From: Hyphomonas sp.
GTDB lineage: Bacteria; Pseudomonadota; Alphaproteobacteria; Caulobacterales; Hyphomonadaceae
Direction: 5' to 3'
Length of the DNA: 64,000 nt
Assembly (NCBI GenBank): GCA_016124495.1
Contig: WGNP01000001.1
Location: 62,001-126,000 of the forward strand
Each line of letters opens with the position of its first letter. Positions within the stretch are counted from its first letter, which is position 1. Position numbers and translations under genes: made by a program. Positions 50,623-60,551 of this stretch are shown piece after piece. The notes beneath the pieces were generated by a model, which saw only the letters and a list, made by a program, of their open reading frames with translations, was not told the origin of the DNA and searched no databases.

Positions 50623-52229
50623 AGCCGCCCGATCCAGACGCCGTGCCGCGGAAGGGTCTTGACGACCGGTGCACTCGAAATCAGCGGTTTCGCCCCGGCG
50701 GTCAGGTCCTGGGGAACGGCTACATCCTCCGTACCTAGATTGAAGAGGCAGAGGACCGTTTCGCCGCCCAGTGTTCGCCGAAGGGCGAGCAATGGGTCCG
50801 GTATCTCCGGAAAATCCACTTCGCCTAAGCGCAGGGCGGCAGACCCGGCGCGCAATTTCACCATAGCGCGGGTGAAATTCAAAACGGAGCCCGGATCACT
50901 TTCCTGCTCCGCCGCTGCAAGCTCAGCATGCCCCTGCCCGACCGGGAGCCAGGGTTTGGATTCTGAGAAACCTGCGAAGGTATTACCCTTCGTCCAGGGC
51001 ATCGGTGTGCGGGCGCCGTCGCGGCCAAGGGTGCGCGGCCAGTTGGCGATGGCTTCGGGATCCTGCAGGTCTTCGAAGGCCACTCGTGCTTGCGGCAGGC
51101 CAAGCTCCTCGCCCTGATAAAGGATCGGATTGCCGCGCAGGCAGAGCAGCAGCGCGTTCGTCAGCTTGGCAAACTGCGCCAGGTCAGCGCCCGGCGGGCA
51201 CCAGCGGCTGACGCAGCGCGGGGCGTCATGGTTCGAGAAGGCCCAGGAAGGCCAGCCTTCGCTGAAGGGGCCCGCCCAGTTCATCTGCGAGGCTTTCACG
51301 CGGCGCGGCGAGAGTCTGTTCGCATACAGAAAGTCGAAACTGTAGGCCGAGCTGAGGCGATTGTCCCCGGCCGTAAAGGCACGCATCTCCGGCAGCGGAT
51401 CAGGCCCAGGCACTTCGGCGACCGTGAAGATCGCTCCATAGCCGTTCGCCAGTTCGCGAATGCGTTCCATGAAGACCGGGATGTCCGGGTGGGACTGGTT
51501 GTGGATATGGTGCTGCAGGTCAAAGGGCCGGGTGATCGTGCGACTGCCTGCCGGCCAGGGCGGATTGTCCCGGAAGTCCGGATCGAACATCGCGAAGTTG
51601 ATCGCGTCGAGGCGGAAGCCATCAACGCCCTTGTCGAGCCAGAACTTCGCGGCAGCCACCAGCGCGTCCTGAACCTGCCGGTTGTGGACGTTCAGCTGTG
51701 GCTGGGTCGAGAGGAAATTGTGCATGTAGTATTGCTGGCGGCGCGCATCCCAGGTCCAGGCAGGGCCGCCGAAGACGGACTGCCAGTTGTTCGGCGGGGT
51801 ACCATCAGGCTTCGGGTCTCTCCAGACATACCAGTCAGCATACGGATTATCCCGCGACCCGCGGCTCTGGGCGAACCAGTCATGCGCGTCGGAGGTGTGG
51901 GCATAGACCTGATCAATGATGACCTTCAGGCCGAGGCGATGGGCCTCTGCCAGCAAGGCGTCAAAGTCCCCCAGCGTGCCGAAGATCGGATCAACATCGC
52001 AATAGTCCGATACGTCGTAGCCGAAATCGCTCATCGGCGACTTGAAGAAGGGGGATATCCAGACCGCTTCCACGCCGAGGGCGGCGACATAGGGAAGCTT
52101 CCGGGTGATCCCCGGCAGATCGCCGATCCCGTCCCCGTTGGTGTCGAGATAGGAGCGCGGGTAGATCTGGTAAATCACGGCGCCGCGCCACCAGGGCTGG
52201 CAGACTTCGGGAGAAGACGGGTTTTCCAG
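50619..52229 (-). CDS. GH13 alpha-glucosidase, probable CTG start
   Basis: Alpha-amylase-family hydrolase releasing glucose from alpha-glucosides such as isomaltose or maltose. GH13 regions: YAHTSDAHDWF (region I), GVDGFRLDAINFAM (region II, nucleophile Asp), VAEVPG (region III, acid Glu) and FSNHDAPR (region IV). No canonical start lies upstream of the conserved PWWRGAVIYQIYPRS. A GTG at 52178 would remove PWWRGA, whereas a CTG at 52229 has AGGAG exactly eight bases upstream and keeps it (536 residues). The next codon upstream but one is a stop. No secretion signal is seen, so it is probably cytoplasmic. Its stop shares CTAG with the regulator's stop. Confidence 0.9.
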   Translation of the reverse strand: MENPSSPEVCQPWWRGAVIYQIYPRSYLDTNGDGIGDLPGITRKLPYVAALGVEAVWISPFFKSPMSDFGYDVSDYCDVDPIFGTLGDFDALLAEAHRLGLKVIIDQVYAHTSDAHDWFAQSRGSRDNPYADWYVWRDPKPDGTPPNNWQSVFGGPAWTWDARRQQYYMHNFLSTQPQLNVHNRQVQDALVAAAKFWLDKGVDGFRLDAINFAMFDPDFRDNPPWPAGSRTITRPFDLQHHIHNQSHPDIPVFMERIRELANGYGAIFTVAEVPGPDPLPEMRAFTAGDNRLSSAYSFDFLYANRLSPRRVKASQMNWAGPFSEGWPSWAFSNHDAPRCVSRWCPPGADLAQFAKLTNALLLCLRGNPILYQGEELGLPQARVAFEDLQDPEAIANWPRTLGRDGARTPMPWTKGNTFAGFSESKPWLPVGQGHAELAAAEQESDPGSVLNFTRAMVKLRAGSAALRLGEVDFPEIPDPLLALRRTLGGETVLCLFNLGTEDVAVPQDLTAGAKPLISSAPVVKTLPRHGVWIGRL

Positions 52230-52273
52230 CGGTCACGCTCCTGAGCAGGCGGGTTCGCCGGATTTGTCTGGCC

Positions 52274-52349
52274 TGGCAGGGGCAGAGGGACTCGAACCCA
52301 CGACCTGCGGTTTTGGAGACCGCCACTCTACCAACTGAGCTATACCCCT
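52274..52349 (-). tRNA. trnW: tRNA-Trp (CCA anticodon)
   Basis: A 76-base cloverleaf with a 7-bp acceptor stem (AGGGGTA with TGCCCCT, one G-U pair). The anticodon stem GCGGT/ACCGC encloses loop CTCCAAA with anticodon CCA, and the T-loop is GGTTCGAGTCC. The 3' CCA is encoded. In many proteobacteria tRNA-Trp precedes secE-nusG; here the alpha-glucosidase gene follows instead. Confidence 0.96.
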
Positions 52350-52726
52350 TCAGGCCTGACCGGGGTTTGCCTCAACTCCCGCCTGGCTGCAAGACCGGGG
52401 GTGAAAAGACTTTGGCCCGGGCAGTTCGACCGGCCGGAGGCGCCTTTGGGGCGGCCGGTCTTTCGGCACCGGCGCGGCCGTTCTGAAGGGAGCGTCCGGG
52501 GGCGAAAGGGACATTTTACCCGATCCGGGCGCCTGCCTTCGCAGGCTCCATCGGGGCGGGTGTTGATTGGCCAGGCCCTCACCTCCTACCGCCTTTGGCG
52601 GCGGGCCAGCTCGGGGCGATTGCAGCCCCTCCCGGACGGAGACGGTTTAAGGGAGGGCTCTCCAGCTGCTCGCCCATGATAGGGGAAGCAAGGGGTTTGA
52701 GGTTTGGAACTTTGTTGTGTGATCAT

Positions 52727-52777
52727 GCCCGGCACATACCTCCGTGGGCGGAGGTGTAGCAGAAGAACTGGCCGGGC
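52727..52777. other. Nested inverted repeat, possible structured RNA
   Basis: Outer arms GCCCGGC (52727-52733) and GCCGGGC (52771-52777) enclose a strong inner hairpin, ACCTCCG (52738-52744) and CGGAGGT (52749-52755) with a four-base loop. Two concentric helices of seven pairs each are unlikely by chance in 51 bases. No match to SRP RNA, tmRNA or RNase P RNA core motifs was seen. Confidence 0.35.
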
Positions 52778-52876
52778 AACTTAAAACGGCCTGAGGGTGC
52801 TTTAATCAGGTTTTCGGGCGGGGTGTTTCGCAGGCGCAGTTGCGTGCACCACCCTGCCCTGACACTTGAAATCCTG

Positions 52877-52893
52877 ATGCAGGCAGCCTGCAT
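52877..52893. repeat. Palindrome ATGCAGGC-a-GCCTGCAT
   Basis: Perfect eight-base arms around one central base. A related palindrome, GCCTGCATGCAGGC, lies at 102-115, and the GCCTGC/GCAGGC arm pair also forms the hairpin at 52531-52546. It could be a binding site or a scattered repeat. Confidence 0.4.
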
Positions 52894-52983
52894 GTAATGC
52901 CGAATACCTCTCAGACATTCTCATTCATTCTCGTTTTTGACACCTGGTGCCGGCTTATCATCGACCTGTATCGCCCCTCGGCG

Positions 52984-54186
52984 TCAGACGATTCCACTGG
53001 CGCGGAGCTTGTCGACCTGCTCCGGCGTCAGGTTCAGGAGTTCGGTGAGGACTTCTTCCGTGTGCGAACCAATCTGCGTAGGACCCGCCCAGCGGATGTT
53101 GCCGGGGGTGGCGGAGAGTTTGGGGAAGACGTTCTGCTGTTTCAGCCCCGGCCATGTTTCGCTCGGCACTTCGGTGAGGGACTCGCGGGCGATGTAGTGC
53201 GGGTCGCTCAGCATATCGGCGGCGCGGTAGACTTTGCCGACGGGCACGCCGTTTGCGATCATCGTGCGTTCGATCTCGTCGATGCTGCGAGAGGCCGTCC
53301 AGAGCTGGATCAGGTCGTCGAGGGCTTTCTGGTTCATGCCGCGCGCGACATGGGTCTTGTAGGCGGGATCATCTTTCAGGGCGGGCTGGCCTATGGCGTC
53401 GCAGAGGCGGGCAAAGACAGTGTCCTGATTGGCGGCGATGATCACCATGCCGTCCGAGCCGGTATAGATGTTCGACGGCGCGATGTTCGGCAGGATCGAG
53501 CCGGAGCGTTCGCGGGTATAGCCCTCGAACTGGTATTCCGGGACGAGGGCTTCCATCACCGAGAGCACAGACTCATAGATGGTTGCGTCGATCATCTGGC
53601 CTTCGCCGGTCTTTTCGCGGTGGTGCAGCGCGGCGAGCGCGCCGAGGGCTGCGTAGAGGCCGGCGAGGCTGTCACCCAGTGAGATGCCCGCCCGGGAGGG
53701 CACGCGGTCGGCTTCGCCCATGACATAGCGCAGGCCGCCCATAGCTTCGCCGACAGAAGCGTAGCCGGCACGCGTGGCATAGGGGCCGGTCTGCCCGTAT
53801 CCGGAGACGCGGATCATGATCAGGCGCGGATTGATTTTTTTCAGGGCGTTGTAGCCGAGGCCCCATTTTTCCAGTGTGCCAGGGCGGAAATTCTCGAGCA
53901 GGAAATCGGCCTGCGCAACGAGCTGGCGGACGATGTCCTGCCCTTCGGCCTCGCGCAGGTTTGCAGTTATGCATCGCTTGCCGCGGGCAACCACCGACCA
54001 CCAGAGCGGAAAGCCGTCGCGGCCCCACTCGCGCAACGGGTCGCCCTGTCCGGGTGGCTCGACCTTTATGACGTCGGCGCCCATGTCGGCGAAGATCTGG
54101 CCACAGAAAGGACCTGCGATAAGCTGGCCGAGTTCGATGACGCGCAGGTCCGTCAGCGGACCTGTGCGGGGGGGCGGCGGGACCAT
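52984..54186 (-). CDS. Class III (CaiB/BaiF-type) CoA-transferase
   Basis: Transfers CoA between carboxylic acids; family members include formyl-CoA, carnitine and succinyl-CoA-dependent transferases. The ATG at 54186, with AGGAAG eight bases upstream, gives 400 residues. Start region: LTDLRVIELGQLIAGPFCGQ and MGADVIKVEPPGQGDPLREW. The catalytic Asp is probably that in ISLGDSLAGLYAALGALAAL. The C-terminal part has GVPVGKVYRAADMLSDPHYI, as in the family. Specificity cannot be deduced; a link with the acyl-CoA synthetase gene 4 kb away is only positional. Confidence 0.9.
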   Translation of the reverse strand: MVPPPPRTGPLTDLRVIELGQLIAGPFCGQIFADMGADVIKVEPPGQGDPLREWGRDGFPLWWSVVARGKRCITANLREAEGQDIVRQLVAQADFLLENFRPGTLEKWGLGYNALKKINPRLIMIRVSGYGQTGPYATRAGYASVGEAMGGLRYVMGEADRVPSRAGISLGDSLAGLYAALGALAALHHREKTGEGQMIDATIYESVLSVMEALVPEYQFEGYTRERSGSILPNIAPSNIYTGSDGMVIIAANQDTVFARLCDAIGQPALKDDPAYKTHVARGMNQKALDDLIQLWTASRSIDEIERTMIANGVPVGKVYRAADMLSDPHYIARESLTEVPSETWPGLKQQNVFPKLSATPGNIRWAGPTQIGSHTEEVLTELLNLTPEQVDKLRASGIV

Positions 54187-54259
54187 GAGCGTCTTCCTGT
54201 CTGGGTCCGACCGTCCAAACAGGGAATCGTGACGGCCGCAAGGGCGCGGATCGGCGCGC

Positions 54260-55147
54260 TTAAAGCCGGCGGGCGTGGCGCCGCGTCCGGGACGCCTGTT
54301 CGAGCGAGATGGTGCGAATACCGTCCGCGGCGTCATCATACGCCGGAACCTGGTTTTTCAGCACCCGCTGGCGCTTCTTGAAATCGACAGTTTCCTGAAC
54401 CTCGGCATGGACATAATCGCCCATTTCGACGCGGTTGCGGCCGAGGCGCTTGGCCTCATAGAGCGCGCGGTCGGCGGCCTCTATGGCCGAACTGATGTCC
54501 GCACCGGCGCCGACCATGCTGAAACCGAAGCTGGCAGTGATGCGGACCTGGTGCTTGCCGGTCTCGATCAGCGCTGTCTCGATACGGCTGCGCAGGCGGT
54601 CGCAAAAGCTGCGGGCGTCTTCTGGTGTAACATCACTGAGCAGGACGACAAATTCCTCGCCGCCCCAGCGGCCAAGCTTGTCAAACGGGCTGCGCAGTTC
54701 GGACTGGGCAATCTGCGCCACGGTTTTCAGCACGCGGTCCCCGGCCGCGTGGCCGAAAAGGTCGTTCACTTCCTTGAAGAGGTCGAGGTCGATGATGGCC
54801 ACGGCGGCCGTCTGCGGCTTACCGAGCATGCGGTGGCACTCTTCATGCGCGCCGCGCAGGAAGAACCGGCGGTTGAGCAGTCCCGTGAGTTCGTCGGTCC
54901 ATGCGAGCGCCTCAAGGCGCCTCTGGTAGGATCGGGTTTCGAAAGCATGCAGCGCGGCGATGATCGCCGTCGGCAGGGCGACGCACCCGGTCACGAACAG
55001 GTTCAGGCGCACATAGTCGGCCGCCTTAACCGGAATGCCGAGCTGGTAGACGAGGATGGAGGCAATGAAAGAGATGCTGAGCGCCGACAGGCTCACCAGC
55101 GCCAGGAAGTTCATCGAAAACATCAGGTCGCGAAGATTTGAGCCCAT
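54260..55147 (-). CDS. Membrane-anchored diguanylate cyclase (GGDEF)
   Basis: Makes cyclic di-GMP from two GTP. The 295-residue protein has two predicted membrane helices (about residues 13-36 and 48-67), a short linker, and a complete GGDEF domain from about residue 85 (TDELTGLLNRRFF, DLDLFKEVNDLFGHAAGD). The active loop is RWGGEEFVVLLSD. The product-inhibition I-site (RxxD five residues before the loop) is not present: the region reads RSPFDKLG. It therefore appears catalytically competent without I-site feedback. A basic tail of about 45 residues follows the domain. There is no sensory domain beyond the membrane anchor. Confidence 0.92.
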   Translation of the reverse strand: MGSNLRDLMFSMNFLALVSLSALSISFIASILVYQLGIPVKAADYVRLNLFVTGCVALPTAIIAALHAFETRSYQRRLEALAWTDELTGLLNRRFFLRGAHEECHRMLGKPQTAAVAIIDLDLFKEVNDLFGHAAGDRVLKTVAQIAQSELRSPFDKLGRWGGEEFVVLLSDVTPEDARSFCDRLRSRIETALIETGKHQVRITASFGFSMVGAGADISSAIEAADRALYEAKRLGRNRVEMGDYVHAEVQETVDFKKRQRVLKNQVPAYDDAADGIRTISLEQASRTRRHARRL

Positions 55148-55670
55148 CCGGAATCCCCTTTTCTGGCCGGAACGCTAGCCCACGCAGGTTTAAGCGGGGC
55201 TCATTTCGGCCTTCAGTATGATGCATGGGCAGCAACATCCGTTTAACCATCGCCGCTCGATTCAGACCCCGTCAGCGAGCGGCAGAGCGCAGCTTTACGG
55301 GGCAGGCTCGACCGGAGCAGGCCGGGCGGGCCGGACAGATGACCGCCTCGATCTTGCCGCGCCAGTGATCCGGGAAGGCCTGCCGGAGGCGGCGCAGACC
55401 GTCTGCCAGACAAAGTTCTGCAGCCAGCCCCCGGCGCTGAGCCATGTGTTAAAGAACTTCCGCCGTGATACGCCCTGCCCCGTGGATCCGGGCGAGAAAT
55501 TCGCGGTCAACCGTCAAGCCCGTCTCATGCAGGCGTCCTTTCCGGAGTGGCACGGACAGGGACGGGATGATGCGGGAAATTTTAAATATCATAGATTCAA
55601 TGTTCTAGAAGCTTACGTGCGACGTGCTGCCAAACCCGCCCCGATTTCAAAAATCTTCACCGTGAGACTG
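55148..55670. other. Region without a recognisable gene upstream of groES
   Basis: About 520 bases. Open frames exist on both strands but none has a recognisable domain or a good ribosome-binding site; the longest plus-strand frame runs into CIRCE. A patch at about 55573-55615 is strikingly AT-rich compared with its surroundings and includes TTCTAGAA. Confidence 0.4.
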
Positions 55671-55699
55671 TTGACGCAGCCCGGGCGACTGACTATCTC
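55671..55699 (+). promoter_or_regulatory. Promoter of groES-groEL
   Basis: TTGACG (55671-55676) and TATCTC (55694-55699) are separated by 17 bases, a good vegetative sigma arrangement. Transcription would begin close to 55706, immediately in front of CIRCE. Confidence 0.6.
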
Positions 55700-55709
55700 C
55701 CGCCCATCG

Positions 55710-55736
55710 TTAGCAGTCCACTCGGGTGAGTGCTAA
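55710..55736 (+). promoter_or_regulatory. CIRCE element (HrcA operator)
   Basis: TTAGCAGTC, nine bases, GAGTGCTAA. It matches the CIRCE consensus TTAGCACTC-N9-GAGTGCTAA with one mismatch in the left arm. Its place at the predicted transcript start of groES-groEL indicates repression by HrcA, released on heat shock. hrcA itself is not in this window. Confidence 0.93.
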
Positions 55737-55816
55737 ACGTGGGCGCTCTCCCTGTTGCTGGCGACCAACTTCAACCCAAAGACCCGATGTAAGTTATGAT
55801 CGAAGAGGCAGAAAAA

Positions 55817-56107
55817 ATGAAACTTCGTCCCCTGCATGACCGCGTCGTAGTGCGCCGCGTCAAGGAAGAAGAAAAGTCCAAGGGCGGGATCATCATCCCC
55901 GACACTGCGAAAGAGAAGCCCCAGGAGGGCATCGTGGTGGCCGTCGGTAAAGGTGCCCGCGGCGACGACAACGAAATCGTCCCCATGGACGTCAAGCCGA
56001 AAGACCGCGTGCTGTTTGGCAAATGGTCCGGCACCGAAGTCACGATCGACGGCGAAGAGCTGCTGATCATGAAGGAAAGCGACATCATGGGCGTTCTGGA
56101 GAAGTAA
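55817..56107 (+). CDS. groES: Co-chaperonin GroES
   Basis: Heptameric lid of the GroEL folding chamber. I start at 55817 ([14 protein letters not shown]), where AGAGG lies eight bases upstream; an in-frame ATG at 55796 would add seven residues not usual in the family. The 96-residue protein has the mobile-loop region [20 protein letters not shown] and the C-terminal [15 protein letters not shown]. It is 51 bases upstream of groEL and under CIRCE control. Confidence 0.97.
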   Translation: MKLRPLHDRVVVRRVKEEEKSKGGIIIPDTAKEKPQEGIVVAVGKGARGDDNEIVPMDVKPKDRVLFGKWSGTEVTIDGEELLIMKESDIMGVLEK

Positions 56108-56152
56108 GTTCTCCGCCCCGTTTTTCTTCCCCCAAACCAATCCAAGAGGTAA

Positions 56153-57802
<1,650 letters not shown>

Positions 57803-57832
57803 GTCCACCCCTTCCCCTACCCACAGAACGAG

Positions 57833-57868
57833 CGGCCCTCCGGATCAGTCCGGGGGGCCGTTTGCGTT
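57833..57868 (+). terminator. Terminator after groEL
   Basis: A 12-base-pair stem, 57833-57844 with 57849-57860 (one T-G pair), and a TCAG loop, followed by TTTGCGTT. The stem is very GC-rich; the T-tract is imperfect but the position, 30 bases past the groEL stop, fits. Confidence 0.75.
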
Positions 57869-57952
57869 GGGGCAAGGATTGCCCCTGCCCGGCCGCGCCC
57901 ATACCATCTTTTTCAAATACACAATCGCCAGATGGCGAAGGGGAGAACGCGG

Positions 57953-59557
57953 ATGGACTGGAACTTTGGTGACATGCTGGACGCCGTCGGCGCTGCGCTT
58001 GGCGCGGACGACCTGGCCCTGGCGCATGGCGATCGGAAGATCTACTGGCCGGAGTTCACCGCCCGCACCAACCGGATGGCCCGCGCGCTCATCGCGCAGG
58101 GTGCCAAGGCGGGCGACAAGGCTGGCTTCTACATGCGCAACCAGTCGGAATACATGGAAGCCATGGCGGGCTGTTTCAAAGCGGGCCTGTCACCGGTCAA
58201 CGTGAATTACCGCTATCTCGATGACGAGCTGGTCTACATCATCGACAATTCGGATTCGACGATCGTATTCTTCGATGCGGAGTTCATGGCCGAGGTTGAG
58301 CGCGTGCGTCAGCGCCTGCCCCGCGTGGTGGCCTGGGTTCAGATTGGCGGCGACAAGGTCGCGCCGTTCGCCAAGGGCTATGAAATCCTGGCAACGACGG
58401 GCGACCCCTCCCCGATCGCCGGCAAGCGCTCCGGCGACGACATCTTCCTGCTGTATACCGGCGGCACGACCGGCTTACCGAAGGGCGTGATGTGGACGCA
58501 CAACATCTGGCGCGAAGCCAGCATGGAAGGCGTGCGCAAGATGGGCTTGCCGGTGCCGGAGACAATGGACGAGCATGTCCAGAACGCACTGACGGTCGGG
58601 CGCTTCTCGCGCCAGCTGCCCGCCTGCCCGCTGATGCATGGCACCGGCTGGTTCACGGCGATGGGCGCGATGCTGAATGGCGGCGCGGTGGTTACCCTGT
58701 CCGAGAAGACCAGGTTCAGCCCGGTGAACCTGTGGGACACGGTGCAGGCCCATGGCGTGACGGCAATGGCCATCGTGGGCGACGCGTTCGCCAAGCCGAT
58801 GCTTCAGACGCTGGAAGAAAACCCCGGCCGCTGGAACCTGTCGAGCGTGCTCAACATCGTCTCCTCCGGTGTGATGTGGAGCGCGGAGGTGAAGCAGGGC
58901 TTGCTTAAGCACATCCGGCAGACCGCGCTGACCGACAGTTTCGGCGCATCCGAAGCGGTGGGCTTCGGCTCCTCCATCACGACGGCAGATGGCAGCACGC
59001 AGACCTCCAGGTTCGAGATCGGCGTCAGCTGCAAGGTATTCACCGAGGATGACCGCGAAGTGCTTCCCGGCAGCGGCGAGCCGGGTTTCATTGCGCGCGG
59101 CGGCGCGGTACCGCTGGGCTATTACAAGGATCCCGAAAAAACTGCGAAGACCTACAAGACCATCGGCGGGATGCGCTACGCCATTCCGGGCGACTGGTGC
59201 ACGGTTGAACCGGACGGCTCGATCACGCTGCTCGGACGCGGCTCGAACTGCATCAATACGGCAGGCGAGAAAGTGTATCCGGAGGAAGTCGAGGAAACGC
59301 TGAAAGCCCACCCGGCGGTGCGCGATGCGCTGGTCGTCGGTGTGCCGGATGACAAGTGGGGACAGGCGGTGACAGCGGTCGTGTCGCTGGAGCGGGATGT
59401 GTCAGAAGATGAATTGCGCGCCTTCGTTCAGGGCAAGCTGGCGCGCTATAAGGCGCCTAAGCGCGTGCTGTTCAAGGACAATCTCGGCCGCGCACCGAAC
59501 GGCAAGGCGGACTACAAGTCGATCAGGGAATTCGCGCTGGCGGAACTCGGGCTCTGA
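57953..59557 (+). CDS. Acyl-CoA synthetase (AMP-forming, class I adenylate-forming)
   Basis: Activates a carboxylic acid, probably a fatty acid, to its CoA thioester. The start at 57953 has GGGGAG seven to eight bases upstream (an in-frame ATG at 57932 is the alternative); this gives 534 residues. The P-loop is LLYTGGTTGLPKGVMWTHN, the adenine site lies near DSFGASEAVGFGSS, and the C-terminal hinge and domain include GRGSNCINTAGEKVYPEEVE and the catalytic lysine in NGKADYKSIRE. It resembles long- or medium-chain FadD-like and cholate-type ligases; the substrate is not determinable here. It stands alone after the groEL terminator, convergent with the thioesterase gene. Confidence 0.9.
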   Translation: MDWNFGDMLDAVGAALGADDLALAHGDRKIYWPEFTARTNRMARALIAQGAKAGDKAGFYMRNQSEYMEAMAGCFKAGLSPVNVNYRYLDDELVYIIDNSDSTIVFFDAEFMAEVERVRQRLPRVVAWVQIGGDKVAPFAKGYEILATTGDPSPIAGKRSGDDIFLLYTGGTTGLPKGVMWTHNIWREASMEGVRKMGLPVPETMDEHVQNALTVGRFSRQLPACPLMHGTGWFTAMGAMLNGGAVVTLSEKTRFSPVNLWDTVQAHGVTAMAIVGDAFAKPMLQTLEENPGRWNLSSVLNIVSSGVMWSAEVKQGLLKHIRQTALTDSFGASEAVGFGSSITTADGSTQTSRFEIGVSCKVFTEDDREVLPGSGEPGFIARGGAVPLGYYKDPEKTAKTYKTIGGMRYAIPGDWCTVEPDGSITLLGRGSNCINTAGEKVYPEEVEETLKAHPAVRDALVVGVPDDKWGQAVTAVVSLERDVSEDELRAFVQGKLARYKAPKRVLFKDNLGRAPNGKADYKSIREFALAELGL

Positions 59558-59560
59558 GCC

Positions 59561-59992
59561 TCAGACCTTGCGGCGCACGGTGCGGAAGATCGCATCGGCG
59601 CGGGCGGCGAGCGCGCCGTCTTCCTTGACGATGCGGGCGGTGACGTTGACGAACTCGCCGTCGACGGCGGAGACCATCGGATGCGCTTCGATCCACTCGC
59701 CTTCGCGGGCGATTTCCATGAACTCAACGGTCAGCTTGATGGTGACGGACATCTTGCCGGTGGCGGTCCAGACGGCCCAGGCCAGTGCGCTGTCGGCAAA
59801 GGCGCAGGCCATGCCGCCATGCAGGAAGCCCATGCCGTTGCAATGCCGGTCGAGCACCCAGAGGCCGGTGCGCATGTCGCCTTCGGCGGTCGCCCGGTAG
59901 CTCGGCCCGTTATGGATGGTGAACTTGCCGCGAGAAGGCGAGGCGGCAAATCCCGGCCGGGGTTCGCGCGCCGGCGAGGCGGGCTCAGCCAC
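59561..59992 (-). CDS. PaaI-type hotdog-fold thioesterase
   Basis: Small acyl-CoA thioesterase of about 143 residues. The catalytic region CNGMGFLHGGMACAFADSAL contains the HGG motif of the PaaI family, followed by the strand SVTIKLTVEFMEIAREGEWI. The start I use is a GTG at 59992 that overlaps the stop of the DUF192 gene by eight bases; an internal ATG would cut into the first strand. Together with the convergent acyl-CoA synthetase it may take part in acyl-CoA turnover, but that is only inferred from position. Confidence 0.85.
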   Translation of the reverse strand: MAEPASPAREPRPGFAASPSRGKFTIHNGPSYRATAEGDMRTGLWVLDRHCNGMGFLHGGMACAFADSALAWAVWTATGKMSVTIKLTVEFMEIAREGEWIEAHPMVSAVDGEFVNVTARIVKEDGALAARADAIFRTVRRKV

Positions 59993-60440
59993 GCGTTTTG
60001 TTGAAGATCGGATGTTCGACGATGTCGCCCGGGGTGATGCCGAGTTCCCTGGCACGGCCGCCCGGAATTTCGAGCACCGCACGCACGGGAACGCCCGGGC
60101 CGAGGGAGCGGAGCGAGCCAGGCACGGCGTTGCGGGCGATAGCGATGATCTGGCCGGCATCGTCCATGTACAGCATGTCGAGCGGGATCAGCGTGTTCTT
60201 CATCCACATGCTGGCGGTGCGGACTTCACCGAAATCAAACAGCATGCCGGCATCCGGCGCGAGGCTTGCCCGGTTCATCAGACCCTGGCGGATGGCGTCC
60301 GGCGTATCGGCGATCTCGACCGTGAAGGCGTGCGAGGCCTCATCGGTTTTAACGGTCAGCGGGGTTACCGCCAGCTGGGCGAAGGCAAGCTGGGCGAAAA
60401 GAGCCAGCACGACGGCAGAGGCAAACAGGAAACGGGTCAT
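59985..60440 (-). CDS. DUF192 family secreted protein
   Basis: A 151-residue protein with a signal peptide (MTRFLFASAVVLALFAQLAF, cleavage near residue 22) and one DUF192 domain: ADTPDAIRQGLMNRASLAPD, then MLFDFGEVRTASMWMKNTLI and a PLDMLYMD segment, ending GGRARELGITPGDIVEH. DUF192 proteins are small beta-barrels of unknown function, often periplasmic. The start at 60440 gives the best signal peptide; an ATG at 60497 would add 19 residues. Neighbouring csp lies upstream on the same strand. Confidence 0.88.
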   Translation of the reverse strand: MTRFLFASAVVLALFAQLAFAQLAVTPLTVKTDEASHAFTVEIADTPDAIRQGLMNRASLAPDAGMLFDFGEVRTASMWMKNTLIPLDMLYMDDAGQIIAIARNAVPGSLRSLGPGVPVRAVLEIPGGRARELGITPGDIVEHPIFNKTRG

Positions 60441-60509
60441 GCAGGCAGGAATAATCACCGGAATCGAAAGCGGCAAGCGCCGGACGCTGTAAGTCATTGG
60501 TTTGTCCCG

Positions 60510-60535
60510 GCGCCGGCCCAAAAACCGGGCGGCGC
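60510..60535 (-). terminator. Possible terminator hairpin after the cold-shock gene
   Basis: GCGCCG (60510-60515) pairs with CGGCGC (60530-60535), with inner CCC/GGG pairs and an A-rich loop. It lies 17 bases past the csp stop. No T-run follows on the minus strand, so it may be a processing or Rho-dependent site. Confidence 0.3.
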
Positions 60536-60551
60536 TTTCCGGAACGCCGCT

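Larger units (their letters stand above)
52350..52983. other. Hairpin-rich region without a recognisable gene
   Basis: About 630 bases with no coding signal I accept. Inverted repeats stand out: GACCGGCCG/CGGCCGGTC (52428-52460), GCCTGC/GCAGGC (52531-52546), CCGCC/GGCGG (52589-52601), a bulged AGCCCCTCCC/GGGAGGGCT (52624-52659), a nested pair GCCCGGC/GCCGGGC enclosing ACCTCCG/CGGAGGT (52727-52777), and an odd-length palindrome at 52877-52893. This may be a dispersed intergenic element, a small RNA or degenerate sequence. Confidence 0.45.

Noticed and set aside
52727-52777. SRP RNA, tmRNA or RNase P RNA
   Set aside because: Core conserved motifs of these RNAs are not seen; only the hairpins are present.
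55218-55736. A 172-codon plus-strand frame upstream of groES
   Set aside because: It overlaps the groES promoter and CIRCE, has no recognisable domain and no good ribosome-binding site.
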